This document shows positions 25,441-33,890 of a DNA stretch of 62,504 nt, piece after piece. The DNA comes from Acidobacteriota bacterium. Lineage in GTDB: Bacteria; Acidobacteriota; Terriglobia; 20CM-2-55-15. The notes under the pieces were generated by a model. The model was not told the origin of the DNA and did no database searches. It saw only the letters and a program-made list of their open reading frames with translations. Both the position numbers and the translations under genes were made by a program. Where the stretch lies: positions 1 through 62,504 of the forward strand of contig QHWY01000085.1 in the NCBI GenBank assembly GCA_003223875.1, read 5' to 3'. Positions within the stretch are counted from its first letter, which is position 1; the number at the start of each line of letters is the position of its first letter.

Positions 25441-25534
25441 GGAAATTCGGGGTCAGACGGGTGAATTCCCTATTTTCCGATCAAGATTCGTTAAAGGAAA
25501 ATAGGGAATTCACCCGTCTGACCCCGAATTTCCC
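25440..25534. repeat. 39-bp perfect inverted repeat, likely terminator or mobile hairpin
   Basis: Bases 25440-25478 are perfectly inverted at 25496-25534 around a 17-nt loop. The arms contain GGGGTCAGACGGGTGAATTC, a sequence reminiscent of the GGGGTCAGAC palindromes found near IS200-like transposases. No U-tract follows. It fills the gap between clpC and bamA and could terminate clpC transcription. Confidence 0.8.
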
Positions 25535-25609
25535 TCGCAACAATTTCCCCCCCAACCAGTCTAAATCCCTCCATTTATAGTAAAATTCACGGGCTTGGAG
25601 GAGTGCACG

Positions 25610-28261
25610 ATGTTCCTTACAGTGGTGCTGGCTCTGGTTTTTACGGGTATGGAGCCGCAGGCGCTGCAGACTCCCGATCCAAATCGCATCGAAGAAGTCC
25701 GCGTTACAGGTAATCGCCGGATTCCAAGCGACACGATCAAATACAACCTTCAGACCAAACCGAATGATCAGTTCAATCCGAATGTGATCCGCCGGGATAT
25801 CAAAACGCTCTATGCACTGGGGCATTTCGACGATATCCGAGTCGAGGAAGATCAGGGGAAGACGGGGAAGATCATCATATTCAGGGTTACGGAAAAGAAG
25901 CTCATTCGCAGCGTGAAATACGAAGGCGTGAAGTCCATCACGAACTCGGAAATTCTCGAAAAATTAAGGGACAAAAAGGCCAGCATCAGCCAGGAGTCGC
26001 CTTACGATCCGACCAAAATAAGGAAAGCCGAGACGATCATTAAAATGATGCTCGCCGAGAAAGGCCACCAGGACGCGACCGTCGAGGCGACGACCGAAGA
26101 CATTCCGCCGACCTCCATTGCCGTGACATTCAAGGTTGATGAAGGGCCGAAGATTCGAATTCAAAAGATCTCGATCGAAGGCAACAAGGTTTTTTCAGGC
26201 GGGCAGATTAAGAAAGCAATGAAATTGATCAAGGAAGCGAGCCCGTTGACGGTGTTTACCAGCAAGGACACCTACTTCGACCTCAAGCTTGCCGACGATA
26301 TTACGCGCATTCGAATGCTGTACGCCGAACACGGCTACGTGCGCGCGAATGTCCTGGACCCCGTTGTCGAGACAAAGCCGCACACGGTTTACCGAACTCT
26401 ACCTTTTATTCGGCCGCCATTCCCGTGGGGCATCCCGATTCCGTTCAAGAAAAAGACGCTCGACCGCTACTACATCACGATCAAGATCGAGGAAAACGAT
26501 CAGTACCGCGTTGGTGACGTGAAGGTGACAGGAGCCAAGCAGTACAGCGAAGATGTAATCAAGGCTGTGCTTGGGTTGGTGCCGGGCGAGGTCTTCAACG
26601 AGGAGCGGCTTCGGAAGAGCTTTGAGAATTTGAAGAAGCTGTATGGCGCGCGGGGATACATCAACTTCACCGCTGTGCCGGTTCAGGATTTTGACGAAAC
26701 CAAGAAGCTGGTCAATTTGAACATCAATGTTGATGAAGACCGCCAATTTTACGTGAATCGCATCGCGTTCAGCGGCAACAGCACGACTCGCGACAAAGTC
26801 ATCCGCCGCGAAGTCATGGTGGAAGAGGGGCAGGTGTTCAACTCATCGTTGTGGGATATGAGCCTGCAACGTTTGAATCAGCTTGGTTATTTTGAGGAGA
26901 TCAAGCAGGAAGACGCCGAGGTAAAGCCGAATCCTACCCAACCACAGGTCGACATCAATCTAAAAGTCAAGGAAAGAGGCCGGAATTCGATCGGATTTAA
27001 CGGTGGCGTCAGTGGTATCGGCGGAAGCTTCATGGGCATTAGCTACGAGACCAACAACTTTCTGGGATTCGGCGAAACCTTGGGAGTCACACTTCAGGGC
27101 GGAACCCGGCAATCGCAGTATATGTTTAGCTTCACAGAGCCGTATCTGTTGGACCGGCCGCTCACAACCGGATTTTCGGTATTCAAGTCGAGCTTCACCT
27201 ACGATCAGGCCCGTGAATTCTACGGTCTGGATCCGAGCAAGCTTCCTCAGGGATTGGGTTTTGAGAACCGTTTGAATTTCGAGCAGAAAGGTTCCGGATT
27301 CAACGTCTTCAGTAGCTATCCCTTCAAGATCTGGAATCGTTTCGGTCTCAACTTCGGCATAAATCACTCGGTAACCAGCGAAATCAATCCCGCGACTAAA
27401 GAGTATTTCAATGCGGTCACCACGCAGAACAATCAATCATTTATTTCGAACTCGGGTGCAGGGAGCTTTTCCGATTTTCACGCGCACACGCTGATCCCGA
27501 GTTTTACCCGCAATCGCACTCAAGGAAATCCTATTTTTCCGACGGGAGGGTCGAGCCTTTCGCTGACGTTTGAATACACGGGCGGGTTTCTGGGCGGAAC
27601 TGTGAACTACTTTCGTCCTACCTTGGACTACCGTTATTTTAAGCCGATGAACAAAGGACGGAACATACTCGCCGTCCGTTTCCTTGGCTCGTTTGTGCAA
27701 GGATTCGGCGGCACTGGGGTTCCCTACTATCAACGATATTTCCTCGGCGGCGATTTCGATATTCGCGGTTTCGATTTCCGAGCGATCAGTCCGATCGCGT
27801 TCGTCGTGCGCAACGTTCCCGTCACTGATCCGGAAACAGGTAACACGGTTTCCAGACCGTTCGACGACATTGTTTATGTTGGAGGTGATACTCAGGGTGT
27901 CATGAACCTCGAGTATCGAATTCCCGTCATTGGCCGCATCTTCACGATTGCGCCATATTTCGACATCGGCAATGCCTGGGTTTTGAACCGGGATCAATTG
28001 ACACGGCAGATCGTCAACAGCGAAGGGCAGATTGTTAAGGAAGAAGCTAAATTCCTTCCCGGTACGAATTCGGCCTTCAGGACAAGTACGGGGATTGAAT
28101 TCCAGGTGATGATGCCGGTGATCAATGCGCCGTTCCGGCTAATCTTCGCCATGAATCCAAATCGGATCGATCGCAATTACTTCGGAGCCGCGACCGGATT
28201 GCAATTTGGTATTCATGAGAAACGGCGCGATTTCAAATTTACAGTCGGTAGAACATTCTAG
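25610..28261 (+). CDS. bamA: outer membrane assembly factor BamA
   Basis: A GGAGGAG Shine-Dalgarno precedes the ATG at 25610. The 883 residues begin with a signal-like hydrophobic start and then several POTRA domains (RIEEVRVTGNRRIPSDTIKY; IQKISIEGNKVFSGGQIKKA; YRVGDVKVTGAKQYSEDVIK; YVNRIAFSGNSTTRDKVIRR). The C-terminal 400 residues are a 16-strand barrel ending with the aromatic FKFTVGRTF. The RGF-type loop is present in LGGDFDIRGFDFRAISP. BamA folds and inserts outer membrane proteins. An insert of about 25 residues between POTRA 3 and 4 (RPPFPWGIPIPFKK) is unusual. The last 44 bases recur after the next gene. Confidence 0.92.
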   Translation: MFLTVVLALVFTGMEPQALQTPDPNRIEEVRVTGNRRIPSDTIKYNLQTKPNDQFNPNVIRRDIKTLYALGHFDDIRVEEDQGKTGKIIIFRVTEKKLIRSVKYEGVKSITNSEILEKLRDKKASISQESPYDPTKIRKAETIIKMMLAEKGHQDATVEATTEDIPPTSIAVTFKVDEGPKIRIQKISIEGNKVFSGGQIKKAMKLIKEASPLTVFTSKDTYFDLKLADDITRIRMLYAEHGYVRANVLDPVVETKPHTVYRTLPFIRPPFPWGIPIPFKKKTLDRYYITIKIEENDQYRVGDVKVTGAKQYSEDVIKAVLGLVPGEVFNEERLRKSFENLKKLYGARGYINFTAVPVQDFDETKKLVNLNINVDEDRQFYVNRIAFSGNSTTRDKVIRREVMVEEGQVFNSSLWDMSLQRLNQLGYFEEIKQEDAEVKPNPTQPQVDINLKVKERGRNSIGFNGGVSGIGGSFMGISYETNNFLGFGETLGVTLQGGTRQSQYMFSFTEPYLLDRPLTTGFSVFKSSFTYDQAREFYGLDPSKLPQGLGFENRLNFEQKGSGFNVFSSYPFKIWNRFGLNFGINHSVTSEINPATKEYFNAVTTQNNQSFISNSGAGSFSDFHAHTLIPSFTRNRTQGNPIFPTGGSSLSLTFEYTGGFLGGTVNYFRPTLDYRYFKPMNKGRNILAVRFLGSFVQGFGGTGVPYYQRYFLGGDFDIRGFDFRAISPIAFVVRNVPVTDPETGNTVSRPFDDIVYVGGDTQGVMNLEYRIPVIGRIFTIAPYFDIGNAWVLNRDQLTRQIVNSEGQIVKEEAKFLPGTNSAFRTSTGIEFQVMMPVINAPFRLIFAMNPNRIDRNYFGAATGLQFGIHEKRRDFKFTVGRTF
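28218..28261 (+). repeat. direct repeat of the bamA 3' end, first copy
   Basis: This 44-bp segment encodes KRRDFKFTVGRTF-stop. A second copy at 28994-29037 differs at three places (GTC/GTT, ACA/ACT, TAG/TGA), all silent. The two copies bracket the methyltransferase gene. Confidence 0.8.
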
Positions 28262-28321
28262 ATAAGTGAGTGCGGTCCAAGGGGGGAAGTTTCATTTAGT
28301 GACAGGGTGATCGGGAATCGG

Positions 28322-28939
28322 ATGAGCACCGTAAATGCCAGGCAAATCGAGCGCAACGACGGAGCCGCAGAATTTATCGGACAGCGGCGGAAAACACGCA
28401 AGTTACTAGATATTGGATGTGGCAGAAATAAAATTCCCGGTGCCGTCGGAATCGACAAGGTTCCTCTGCCTGGTGTCGATGTGATCCATGATCTTAACTC
28501 GTACCCTTATCCATTCGACGACGACAGCTTCGATGAAATCTACGCGATACATGTTATTGAACATTTGGACTCGATTGTGAGAGCAATGGAGGAGATCCAT
28601 CGATTGGCTAAGCCAGACGGAAAGGTCATCATTGTTACTCCTCACTACTCGGATTACATGTCGTGGAATGATCCCACGCACAAATGGCACTTGAGCACCT
28701 ATTCGTTCCGGTACTTCCGCGAAGACTACGAGTCGAGCTATTACTCCAAAGCTCGGTTTGAAACAGAGCAGATCCACATCGATATGGCACGCTTGTGGCG
28801 CACATTAGGCTTTGAACATCTAATGAACTTTTGTCTTCAGCATGGCTCGCTGCGATTCCTAAGTAAGTTTTGGGAAGGTTACCTGAGCCTCATTGTTAGG
28901 GCAGGAGCCATGAGGTTTGTACTTCGTGTGATCAAATAA
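28322..28939 (+). CDS. SAM-dependent methyltransferase (class I)
   Basis: From the ATG at 28322 the product has 205 residues. Motif I of the Rossmann methyltransferase is KLLDIGCGRNKIPGAVGIDK, followed by the acidic loop, then FDEIYAIHVIEHLDSIVRAM and KPDGKVIIVTPHYS. HYSDYMSWNDPTHKWHLSTY suggests a metabolite or glycan acceptor in the Methyltransf_11 group. It is flanked by the direct repeats of the bamA end, so it looks like an insertion between bamA and skp. Gene order bamA-skp-fabZ-lpxA is usual and has no methyltransferase here. Substrate unknown. Confidence 0.75.
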   Translation: MSTVNARQIERNDGAAEFIGQRRKTRKLLDIGCGRNKIPGAVGIDKVPLPGVDVIHDLNSYPYPFDDDSFDEIYAIHVIEHLDSIVRAMEEIHRLAKPDGKVIIVTPHYSDYMSWNDPTHKWHLSTYSFRYFREDYESSYYSKARFETEQIHIDMARLWRTLGFEHLMNFCLQHGSLRFLSKFWEGYLSLIVRAGAMRFVLRVIK

Positions 28940-28993
28940 AATATCAAGGCGCGCTAAAGCATGGATACCGGGGATCGATCATTCAAATTCAAT

Positions 28994-29037
28994 AGAAACG
29001 GCGCGATTTCAAATTTACAGTTGGTAGAACTTTCTGA
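28994..29037 (+). repeat. direct repeat of the bamA 3' end, second copy
   Basis: It reads KRRDFKFTVGRTF-stop in frame like the bamA tail, with only silent differences from the first copy. It lies 30 bases before skp, where the original bamA stop would be expected. Confidence 0.8.
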
Positions 29038-29067
29038 ATTTCAAATTTCGAGATAAACGAGGGTGAG

Positions 29068-29691
29068 ATGAGAAAAATAATTGTCTTAGTTTCAATGTTG
29101 TTGCCCGCGGCAGTGTTGGCTCAAGCTCCGGCGCCGGCGCAAGCTCCGAAGGAAACGCCGGCGGCTGCTTCCGCGGGAGCCGGGCGAGTAGCGGTTGTGG
29201 ATTTTCAAAAGGCTGTTATTGAGAACGCCGAGGGCAAAAAGGCTCAGGAAAAGTTCATGGCCGAAGTCAACAAGCGGCAGAAGGAATTCGAGGGGAAGCA
29301 GAAGAGCCTCTCCGACGCGCAGAACAAGCTTCAGACTCAGGCTCAGGTGCTGACCGACCCGGTAAAAGCCGAACTGAACCGCCAGATCGACAAACTGAAT
29401 ACCGAACTGCAGCGTATGAACGACGATGCCCAAAAGGATCTCGGTGATTTTCAGCAGCAACTTTTCCGGCCCATCATGGAGCAGACCCAAAAGGTTCTGC
29501 AGGCGTATTCGGTGGAGAATGGTTTTGCAGTCGTCTTCGATGTTTCGAGTCAGGCCAACAGCATCATCTACGTCCAGGATGTTGCCGATATCACCACCGA
29601 GATCATTCGCCGCGTAGATGCAACCGTCGCCAAAGCGCCTGCAGCCGCGCCCGCCGTCGCGCCGAAACCGGCAGAACCTGCCAAAAAATAG
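29068..29691 (+). CDS. skp: periplasmic chaperone Skp/OmpH
   Basis: The 207 residues have a signal peptide (MRKIIVLVSMLLPAAVLAQA) and then an Ala/Pro-rich spacer. The Skp core begins GRVAVVDFQKAVIENAEGKK and forms the long coiled coil (KFMAEVNKRQKEFEGKQKSL, about 75-145), closing with VENGFAVVFDVSSQANSIIY. The C-terminal 20 residues are Ala/Pro/Lys rich. Skp holds unfolded outer membrane proteins on their way to BamA; the gene lies downstream of bamA. The fabZ GTG follows its stop directly. Confidence 0.88.
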   Translation: MRKIIVLVSMLLPAAVLAQAPAPAQAPKETPAAASAGAGRVAVVDFQKAVIENAEGKKAQEKFMAEVNKRQKEFEGKQKSLSDAQNKLQTQAQVLTDPVKAELNRQIDKLNTELQRMNDDAQKDLGDFQQQLFRPIMEQTQKVLQAYSVENGFAVVFDVSSQANSIIYVQDVADITTEIIRRVDATVAKAPAAAPAVAPKPAEPAKK

Positions 29692-30135
29692 GTGAACGAA
29701 CTCCGAATTGCCGAGATCATGCGGATTCTTCCGCATCGTTATCCGTTTCTCTTGATCGATCGCGTTCTCGAGGTCGATCCGGACAAGCGCATCGTCGCGT
29801 TGAAGAACGTTACGATTAACGAACCGTTCTTCAACGGCCATTTTCCTGCTGCTCCGGTCATGCCGGGAGTACTGACGATCGAGTCCATGGCTCAAGCGGG
29901 TGCCATTCTCGGCTTGCTTGAAAAGAATGCTGATCTCGGCAAGACACTTGTGTACTTTCTGGGCATCGACGAGGCGAAATTCCGCCGGCCGATCGTTCCT
30001 GGCGACCAGATGCGAATCATTGTCGAAGTCATTAGGCGGAAGGCAATCGTCTGGAAAATGAAAGGTGAAGTCTATGTCGGTCCGGAATTGGCAGCCGAAG
30101 CGATTCTGCTTTCTTCCATAGGTCAGCAGCCGTGA
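29692..30135 (+). CDS. fabZ: 3-hydroxyacyl-ACP dehydratase FabZ
   Basis: The 147 residues begin with GTG directly after skp. The hot-dog fold opens [20 protein letters not shown], and the catalytic His and Glu are in [21 protein letters not shown] (split here as [14 protein letters not shown] and TIESMAQ). The enzyme dehydrates 3-hydroxyacyl-ACP and supplies the pool also used by LpxA. It overlaps lpxA by 4 bases, a coupling that fits competition for hydroxyacyl-ACP. Confidence 0.93.
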   Translation: MNELRIAEIMRILPHRYPFLLIDRVLEVDPDKRIVALKNVTINEPFFNGHFPAAPVMPGVLTIESMAQAGAILGLLEKNADLGKTLVYFLGIDEAKFRRPIVPGDQMRIIVEVIRRKAIVWKMKGEVYVGPELAAEAILLSSIGQQP

Positions 30136-30902
30136 TCCATGCCTCCGCCATTGTCAGTCCGGAAGCGGAGATTAGCGAGGACGTGTGGATTGGACCGTAC
30201 TGCCGGGTTGGCCCGCGCGTTCGGATTGGAAAAGGGTGCCGCTTCGAGTCGCATATCGTGGTGGAAGGGCCCACGAAGATTGGCGAAGGCAACCGGTTCT
30301 ATCCGTTTGCGACAATCGGTCTGGAACCTCAGGATTTGAAATTCAAAGGCGAAGAAACATTTCTGACGATTGGCAATCACAATACGTTTCGCGAATACGT
30401 GAATGTCCATCGTGGAACGAAAGGCGGCGGCGGGAATACCCGGATCGGTGATCACAACTTCCTCATGGCATATGTGCACGTGGGCCACGACAGTGTTCTC
30501 GGCAATCACATCATCATGGCAAACGCGGCTACACTGGCCGGTCATGTACTGATTGAGGATCACGCGACGATCGGCGCGTTTTCCGGTGTGCACCAATTTT
30601 GCCGCATTGGCACGCATGGCTACGTCGGCGGCTACTCGGTGATCACCAAAGATGTCTTGCCATTTTCCAAAACGGTCAGCGAAAGGAACACGAAAGCCTA
30701 TGGTCCGAACGTTCTCGGTTTAGAGCGAAAGGGCTTCACGCCGCAACAGATCAAGCACATCAAAAAAGCTTTTCGCTTATTGCAGCAATCGAAACTGAAC
30801 ACGAGTCAAGCAGTCGAAGCGATCAAGAGCCAGGTGAACTCGCCCGAAGTTCAAATCATTTTGGATTTCATCGATAAATCGGATCGTGGTGTCATCAAGT
30901 AA
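30132..30902 (+). CDS. lpxA: acyl-ACP--UDP-N-acetylglucosamine O-acyltransferase LpxA
   Basis: The 256 residues show the left-handed beta-helix hexapeptide repeats of LpxA ([20 protein letters not shown], then [20 protein letters not shown]). The catalytic His lies in [20 protein letters not shown] and the C-terminal helices in [20 protein letters not shown]. It adds the first acyl chain to UDP-GlcNAc in lipid A synthesis. The start (GTG) overlaps fabZ and its end overlaps lpxI by 17 bases. Confidence 0.93.
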   Translation: MIHASAIVSPEAEISEDVWIGPYCRVGPRVRIGKGCRFESHIVVEGPTKIGEGNRFYPFATIGLEPQDLKFKGEETFLTIGNHNTFREYVNVHRGTKGGGGNTRIGDHNFLMAYVHVGHDSVLGNHIIMANAATLAGHVLIEDHATIGAFSGVHQFCRIGTHGYVGGYSVITKDVLPFSKTVSERNTKAYGPNVLGLERKGFTPQQIKHIKKAFRLLQQSKLNTSQAVEAIKSQVNSPEVQIILDFIDKSDRGVIK

Positions 30903-31701
30903 ATACGGACTTATTGCCGGAAATGGAAAGTTTCCTTTCCTTGTGCTGGACGCTGCGCGCAGTCAGGGAATCGAAATGGTCGTTGCCGCCATCAAAGAGG
31001 AGACATTTCCTGAGATCGAGCAGCATGCGAACACGGTGTATTGGATGTCTCTTGGCCAGCTTGGCAAGCTCATCAAGACTTTCAAATCCGAAGGCGTGAA
31101 CCAAGCGATCATGGCGGGACAGGTGAAGCACAAACAGATTTTTAGCTCGATTGTGCCCGATTTCAGGATGCTTCAACTGCTGGCCGGCTTAGCCATCAAG
31201 AACACAGACTCGCTGGTAGGTGCTGTAGCGAAAACTCTGGAGGATGAAGGAATCCATTTGATGGACTCGACGCTGTTCCTTCGGCCGTTGTTACCCGACG
31301 CCGGTGTGTTGACCGCTCGAGCACCTTCCGGAGAAGAGAAGCGAGACCTCGATTACGGTTATAAAATCGCGCGGGAGCTTGGAGAGTTGGATCTGGGCCA
31401 ATCAGTCGCAGTGTCCGACGGCGCGTGCGTCGCCTTGGAGGCTATGGAGGGGACCGATGCAGTTATGGAACGAGCCGCTTCAATCGTCAATGGACGTTCT
31501 CTTCGAGTGGTCAAATTGGCGAAGCCGAACCAGGACTTGCGCTTCGATATCCCGGTTATCGGTCCTTCGACCGTTCGGCTGATGGTGCGTCTAAAGGTCA
31601 CGGCGCTGGCAATCGAAGCGAAAAAAACATTGATGATCGATCGGCAAGACTTGATCCGCGAGGCGGATGCTGCAGGAATTGCGATCATCGCTGTGGAGTA
31701 G
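30886..31701 (+). CDS. lpxI: UDP-2,3-diacylglucosamine pyrophosphatase LpxI
   Basis: The 271 residues fit LpxI (formerly DUF1009): [20 protein letters not shown] at the N-terminus, QAIMAGQVKHKQIF and SSIVPDFRMLQLL in the middle, and the C-terminal LKVTALAIEAKKTLMIDRQD. LpxI replaces LpxH in many non-enterobacterial diderms and makes lipid X. It starts with GTG at 30886 or 30889, within lpxA. It ends 35 bases before a class B repeat. Confidence 0.92.
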   Translation: MVSSSKYGLIAGNGKFPFLVLDAARSQGIEMVVAAIKEETFPEIEQHANTVYWMSLGQLGKLIKTFKSEGVNQAIMAGQVKHKQIFSSIVPDFRMLQLLAGLAIKNTDSLVGAVAKTLEDEGIHLMDSTLFLRPLLPDAGVLTARAPSGEEKRDLDYGYKIARELGELDLGQSVAVSDGACVALEAMEGTDAVMERAASIVNGRSLRVVKLAKPNQDLRFDIPVIGPSTVRLMVRLKVTALAIEAKKTLMIDRQDLIREADAAGIAIIAVE

Positions 31702-31735
31702 GGATGTAAATGGGTAGCGACGCTCATTCCCCTCC

Positions 31736-31923
31736 TCGCAGAGGAGGGGTGGCTGCGCCATCAAGAAAATGCTGCGAAGCCTCCGAAACGGCGCAGACGG
31801 GGTGGTCAGTTCGGTGCAACTGTACGGTTTCGCCGCTCTGACCACCCCGTCCGCTCCAATAAAGGAAGCTTCGCAATATTTTTATTAATGTCGCGGCCTC
31901 CCCTCCTCTGCAAGGAGGGGAAT
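31736..31923. repeat. class B palindromic repeat
   Basis: Arms ATTCCCCTCCTCGCAGAGG and CCTCTGCAAGGAGGGGAAT are inverted with two differences. Inner arms GGGGTGGTCAGTTCGG and CTGACCACCCC surround a GTTTCGCCG segment. It separates lpxI from the oxidoreductase gene. This copy is about 190 bp and intact. Confidence 0.8.
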
Positions 31924-31946
31924 CGGTGCTTCCCTGCAGGGAACTT

Positions 31947-32867
31947 ATGAGAGTTGGAGTCATCGGTGTCGGACACGTTGGCAAGGAGCACGCGCGACTT
32001 TACGCCGAGCTTCCGGAAGTTGAGCTTGCCGGCGTCGTCGACATTCTCCGCCCCCGCGCCGAGGAAGTTGCAGCCCTACATCGGACAACGCCGTTTACCG
32101 ATTATCATGAGATTTTCGGCAAAATCGATGCCGCGACTCTGGCTGTGCCGACTGTCGATCACGCTCGAATTGGTATGGATCTGCTAGAAAATGGAATCGA
32201 TGTCCTCATCGAGAAACCGATCGCCGCGACTCTGGAAGAAGGCCGAGCCCTAATCGACCGAGCCCTGCGCAACAACCGCGTGTTGCAAGTAGGCCACGTC
32301 GAACGATTCAATCCAGTCGTGGCGGCAGCTCGCGAGGTGGCAACTCGGCCGCAATTTTTCGAGATCCATCGGCTCGCCGCGTTTTCTCCGCGCAGCTTGG
32401 ACGTGGACGTGGTCCTCGATCTCATGATCCACGATATCGATATTGTGCTGAGTCTTGTTCCTGTTCCCATCCGAGAGATTCGTGCTGTCGGAATTCCCGT
32501 GCTGTCTCAAAAGGCCGATATCGCCAATGCCCGCGTCGAATTTGAAGATGGCTGCGTGGCCAATTTTACGGCCAGCCGGGTGAGTTTCGAGAAAACAAGG
32601 AAGTTACGCTTTTTTCAGCCGCATGATTACATTTCTGTGGATTATGCGAGTCAAACCGGAATCGTTGTGTCGCTGCGAATGGGCCGGGTGCTCGAACGTA
32701 AACTCGAGCCGCCGAAGGGAGAGCCGTTAAAGCTCGAGTTGCAGTCGTTTATTGAGTGTGTCCGGAAGCGCGGAAAGCCCGCCGTCTCCGGAGAAGATGG
32801 TCTTCGCGCCCTTGCATTAGCTATGCGCATTAACGATGCTATCACCGAGCGACTTGTGTTACGTTGA
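31947..32867 (+). CDS. Gfo/Idh/MocA-family oxidoreductase
   Basis: From the ATG at 31947 the product has 306 residues. The NAD(P) Rossmann motif is MRVGVIGVGHVGKEHARLYA, and the catalytic EKP of the family is in VLIEKPIAATLEEGRALIDR; the DVVLDLMIHDIDIVLSL segment carries the substrate-site His-Asp. Its position after fabZ-lpxA-lpxI is conserved in many diderms, where relatives are thought to help lipid A or LPS sugar synthesis. The exact substrate is not evident. No Shine-Dalgarno is close to the ATG, which lies 24 bases after a class B repeat. Confidence 0.85.
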   Translation: MRVGVIGVGHVGKEHARLYAELPEVELAGVVDILRPRAEEVAALHRTTPFTDYHEIFGKIDAATLAVPTVDHARIGMDLLENGIDVLIEKPIAATLEEGRALIDRALRNNRVLQVGHVERFNPVVAAAREVATRPQFFEIHRLAAFSPRSLDVDVVLDLMIHDIDIVLSLVPVPIREIRAVGIPVLSQKADIANARVEFEDGCVANFTASRVSFEKTRKLRFFQPHDYISVDYASQTGIVVSLRMGRVLERKLEPPKGEPLKLELQSFIECVRKRGKPAVSGEDGLRALALAMRINDAITERLVLR

Positions 32868-32894
32868 GCCTGAGCGGGAAAGCGGATTTTACAA

Positions 32895-33890
32895 ATGCTT
32901 TTTGAAAAAGATGAGGCTCTCGAGCTTCAACCGCGGAGAACCAAAACTCTACTGATTTCTATCGGCATTCATCTGCTACTGCTGGTTTTTCTAGCGCTGA
33001 ATCCGGAGCTCTTGACATCCACGCCGAAGCGGATCATTCGCATAATGGGGCAAGACTACGACTTGAGCAAACAACAGCTCACAGAGCTAGTCGTGCCTCC
33101 CGACAGCCTGCGGCCGAAACCGAAGCTTCCCACACCGCCGTTAATTCAGCCGCCCGTTCCTCAGCCGGAACCAGAAGCAGCGCCTCCCCCACCTCCACCT
33201 CCGCCTCCTCCGCCCCCGCCACAGACTCCACCGCCGATTATCGGGCCAGAGGATGTGGTGAAGGAAGGCGCGCGCCCCGATGCTCAACCTAAACCGTCAA
33301 GGGGAGACACCACCGAACAGGCTCGAGCCGGAAGCGGGGCACAGGAGCCGCCTAAGCCGGAGCCACCGAAGCCGCAGCAACAAGCCGAGAACAAACCTCC
33401 TCAAATTGCGCAGAACACGAATCCCAACGCCATGCGCATGCCGAACCTGCTGGACAGCGCGGGAGAAATCGTTCAGCACTCGATCGATGAAGCTCGGAGA
33501 CGGTATTCGCAGGGACCGCGGACAGGGATACCTGGCGTCCAGGAGGATCCGAATTTCTCCACTGAGGACCCGACCATCCTTTCCGATACTCGCGGCTATG
33601 ACTTTGGTCCGTACATGAACCAAGTGGTCAACCGCGTTCGCGTGAATTGGTACACGCTGATACCTGAAATCGCACGCTTAGGCAGAAAGGGCCGCGTTGT
33701 GATTATCTTCACAATCGTGAAAAATGGCTCGATCGAGGACATCCGGCTAGTCGCAAATTCCGGCACCGACCCTCTGGACCGTGCCGCGATGGGTTCCATC
33801 ACCGCGTCGAATCCATTCGCGAGACTGCCGGCAGGATTTGACGGCGATCGCCTGGTCCTTCAGTTCACGTTTTTGTATAACATTAGATAA
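32895..33890 (+). CDS. TonB-like proline-rich energy transducer
   Basis: The 331 residues have a membrane anchor near 18-38 (TLLISIGIHLLLLVFLAL), a very proline-rich spacer (PPPPPPPPPPP near 100-112) rich in PKPEPPKPQ repeats, and a C-terminal TonB domain with RKGRVVIIFTIVKNGSIEDI and DPLDRAAMGSITASNPFARL. Such proteins span the periplasm and couple the proton motive force to outer membrane receptors. No exbB, exbD or receptor gene is close, so its partner systems are elsewhere. It is immediately followed by the SpoIID-like gene (stop and start abut). Confidence 0.82.
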   Translation: MLFEKDEALELQPRRTKTLLISIGIHLLLLVFLALNPELLTSTPKRIIRIMGQDYDLSKQQLTELVVPPDSLRPKPKLPTPPLIQPPVPQPEPEAAPPPPPPPPPPPPPQTPPPIIGPEDVVKEGARPDAQPKPSRGDTTEQARAGSGAQEPPKPEPPKPQQQAENKPPQIAQNTNPNAMRMPNLLDSAGEIVQHSIDEARRRYSQGPRTGIPGVQEDPNFSTEDPTILSDTRGYDFGPYMNQVVNRVRVNWYTLIPEIARLGRKGRVVIIFTIVKNGSIEDIRLVANSGTDPLDRAAMGSITASNPFARLPAGFDGDRLVLQFTFLYNIR

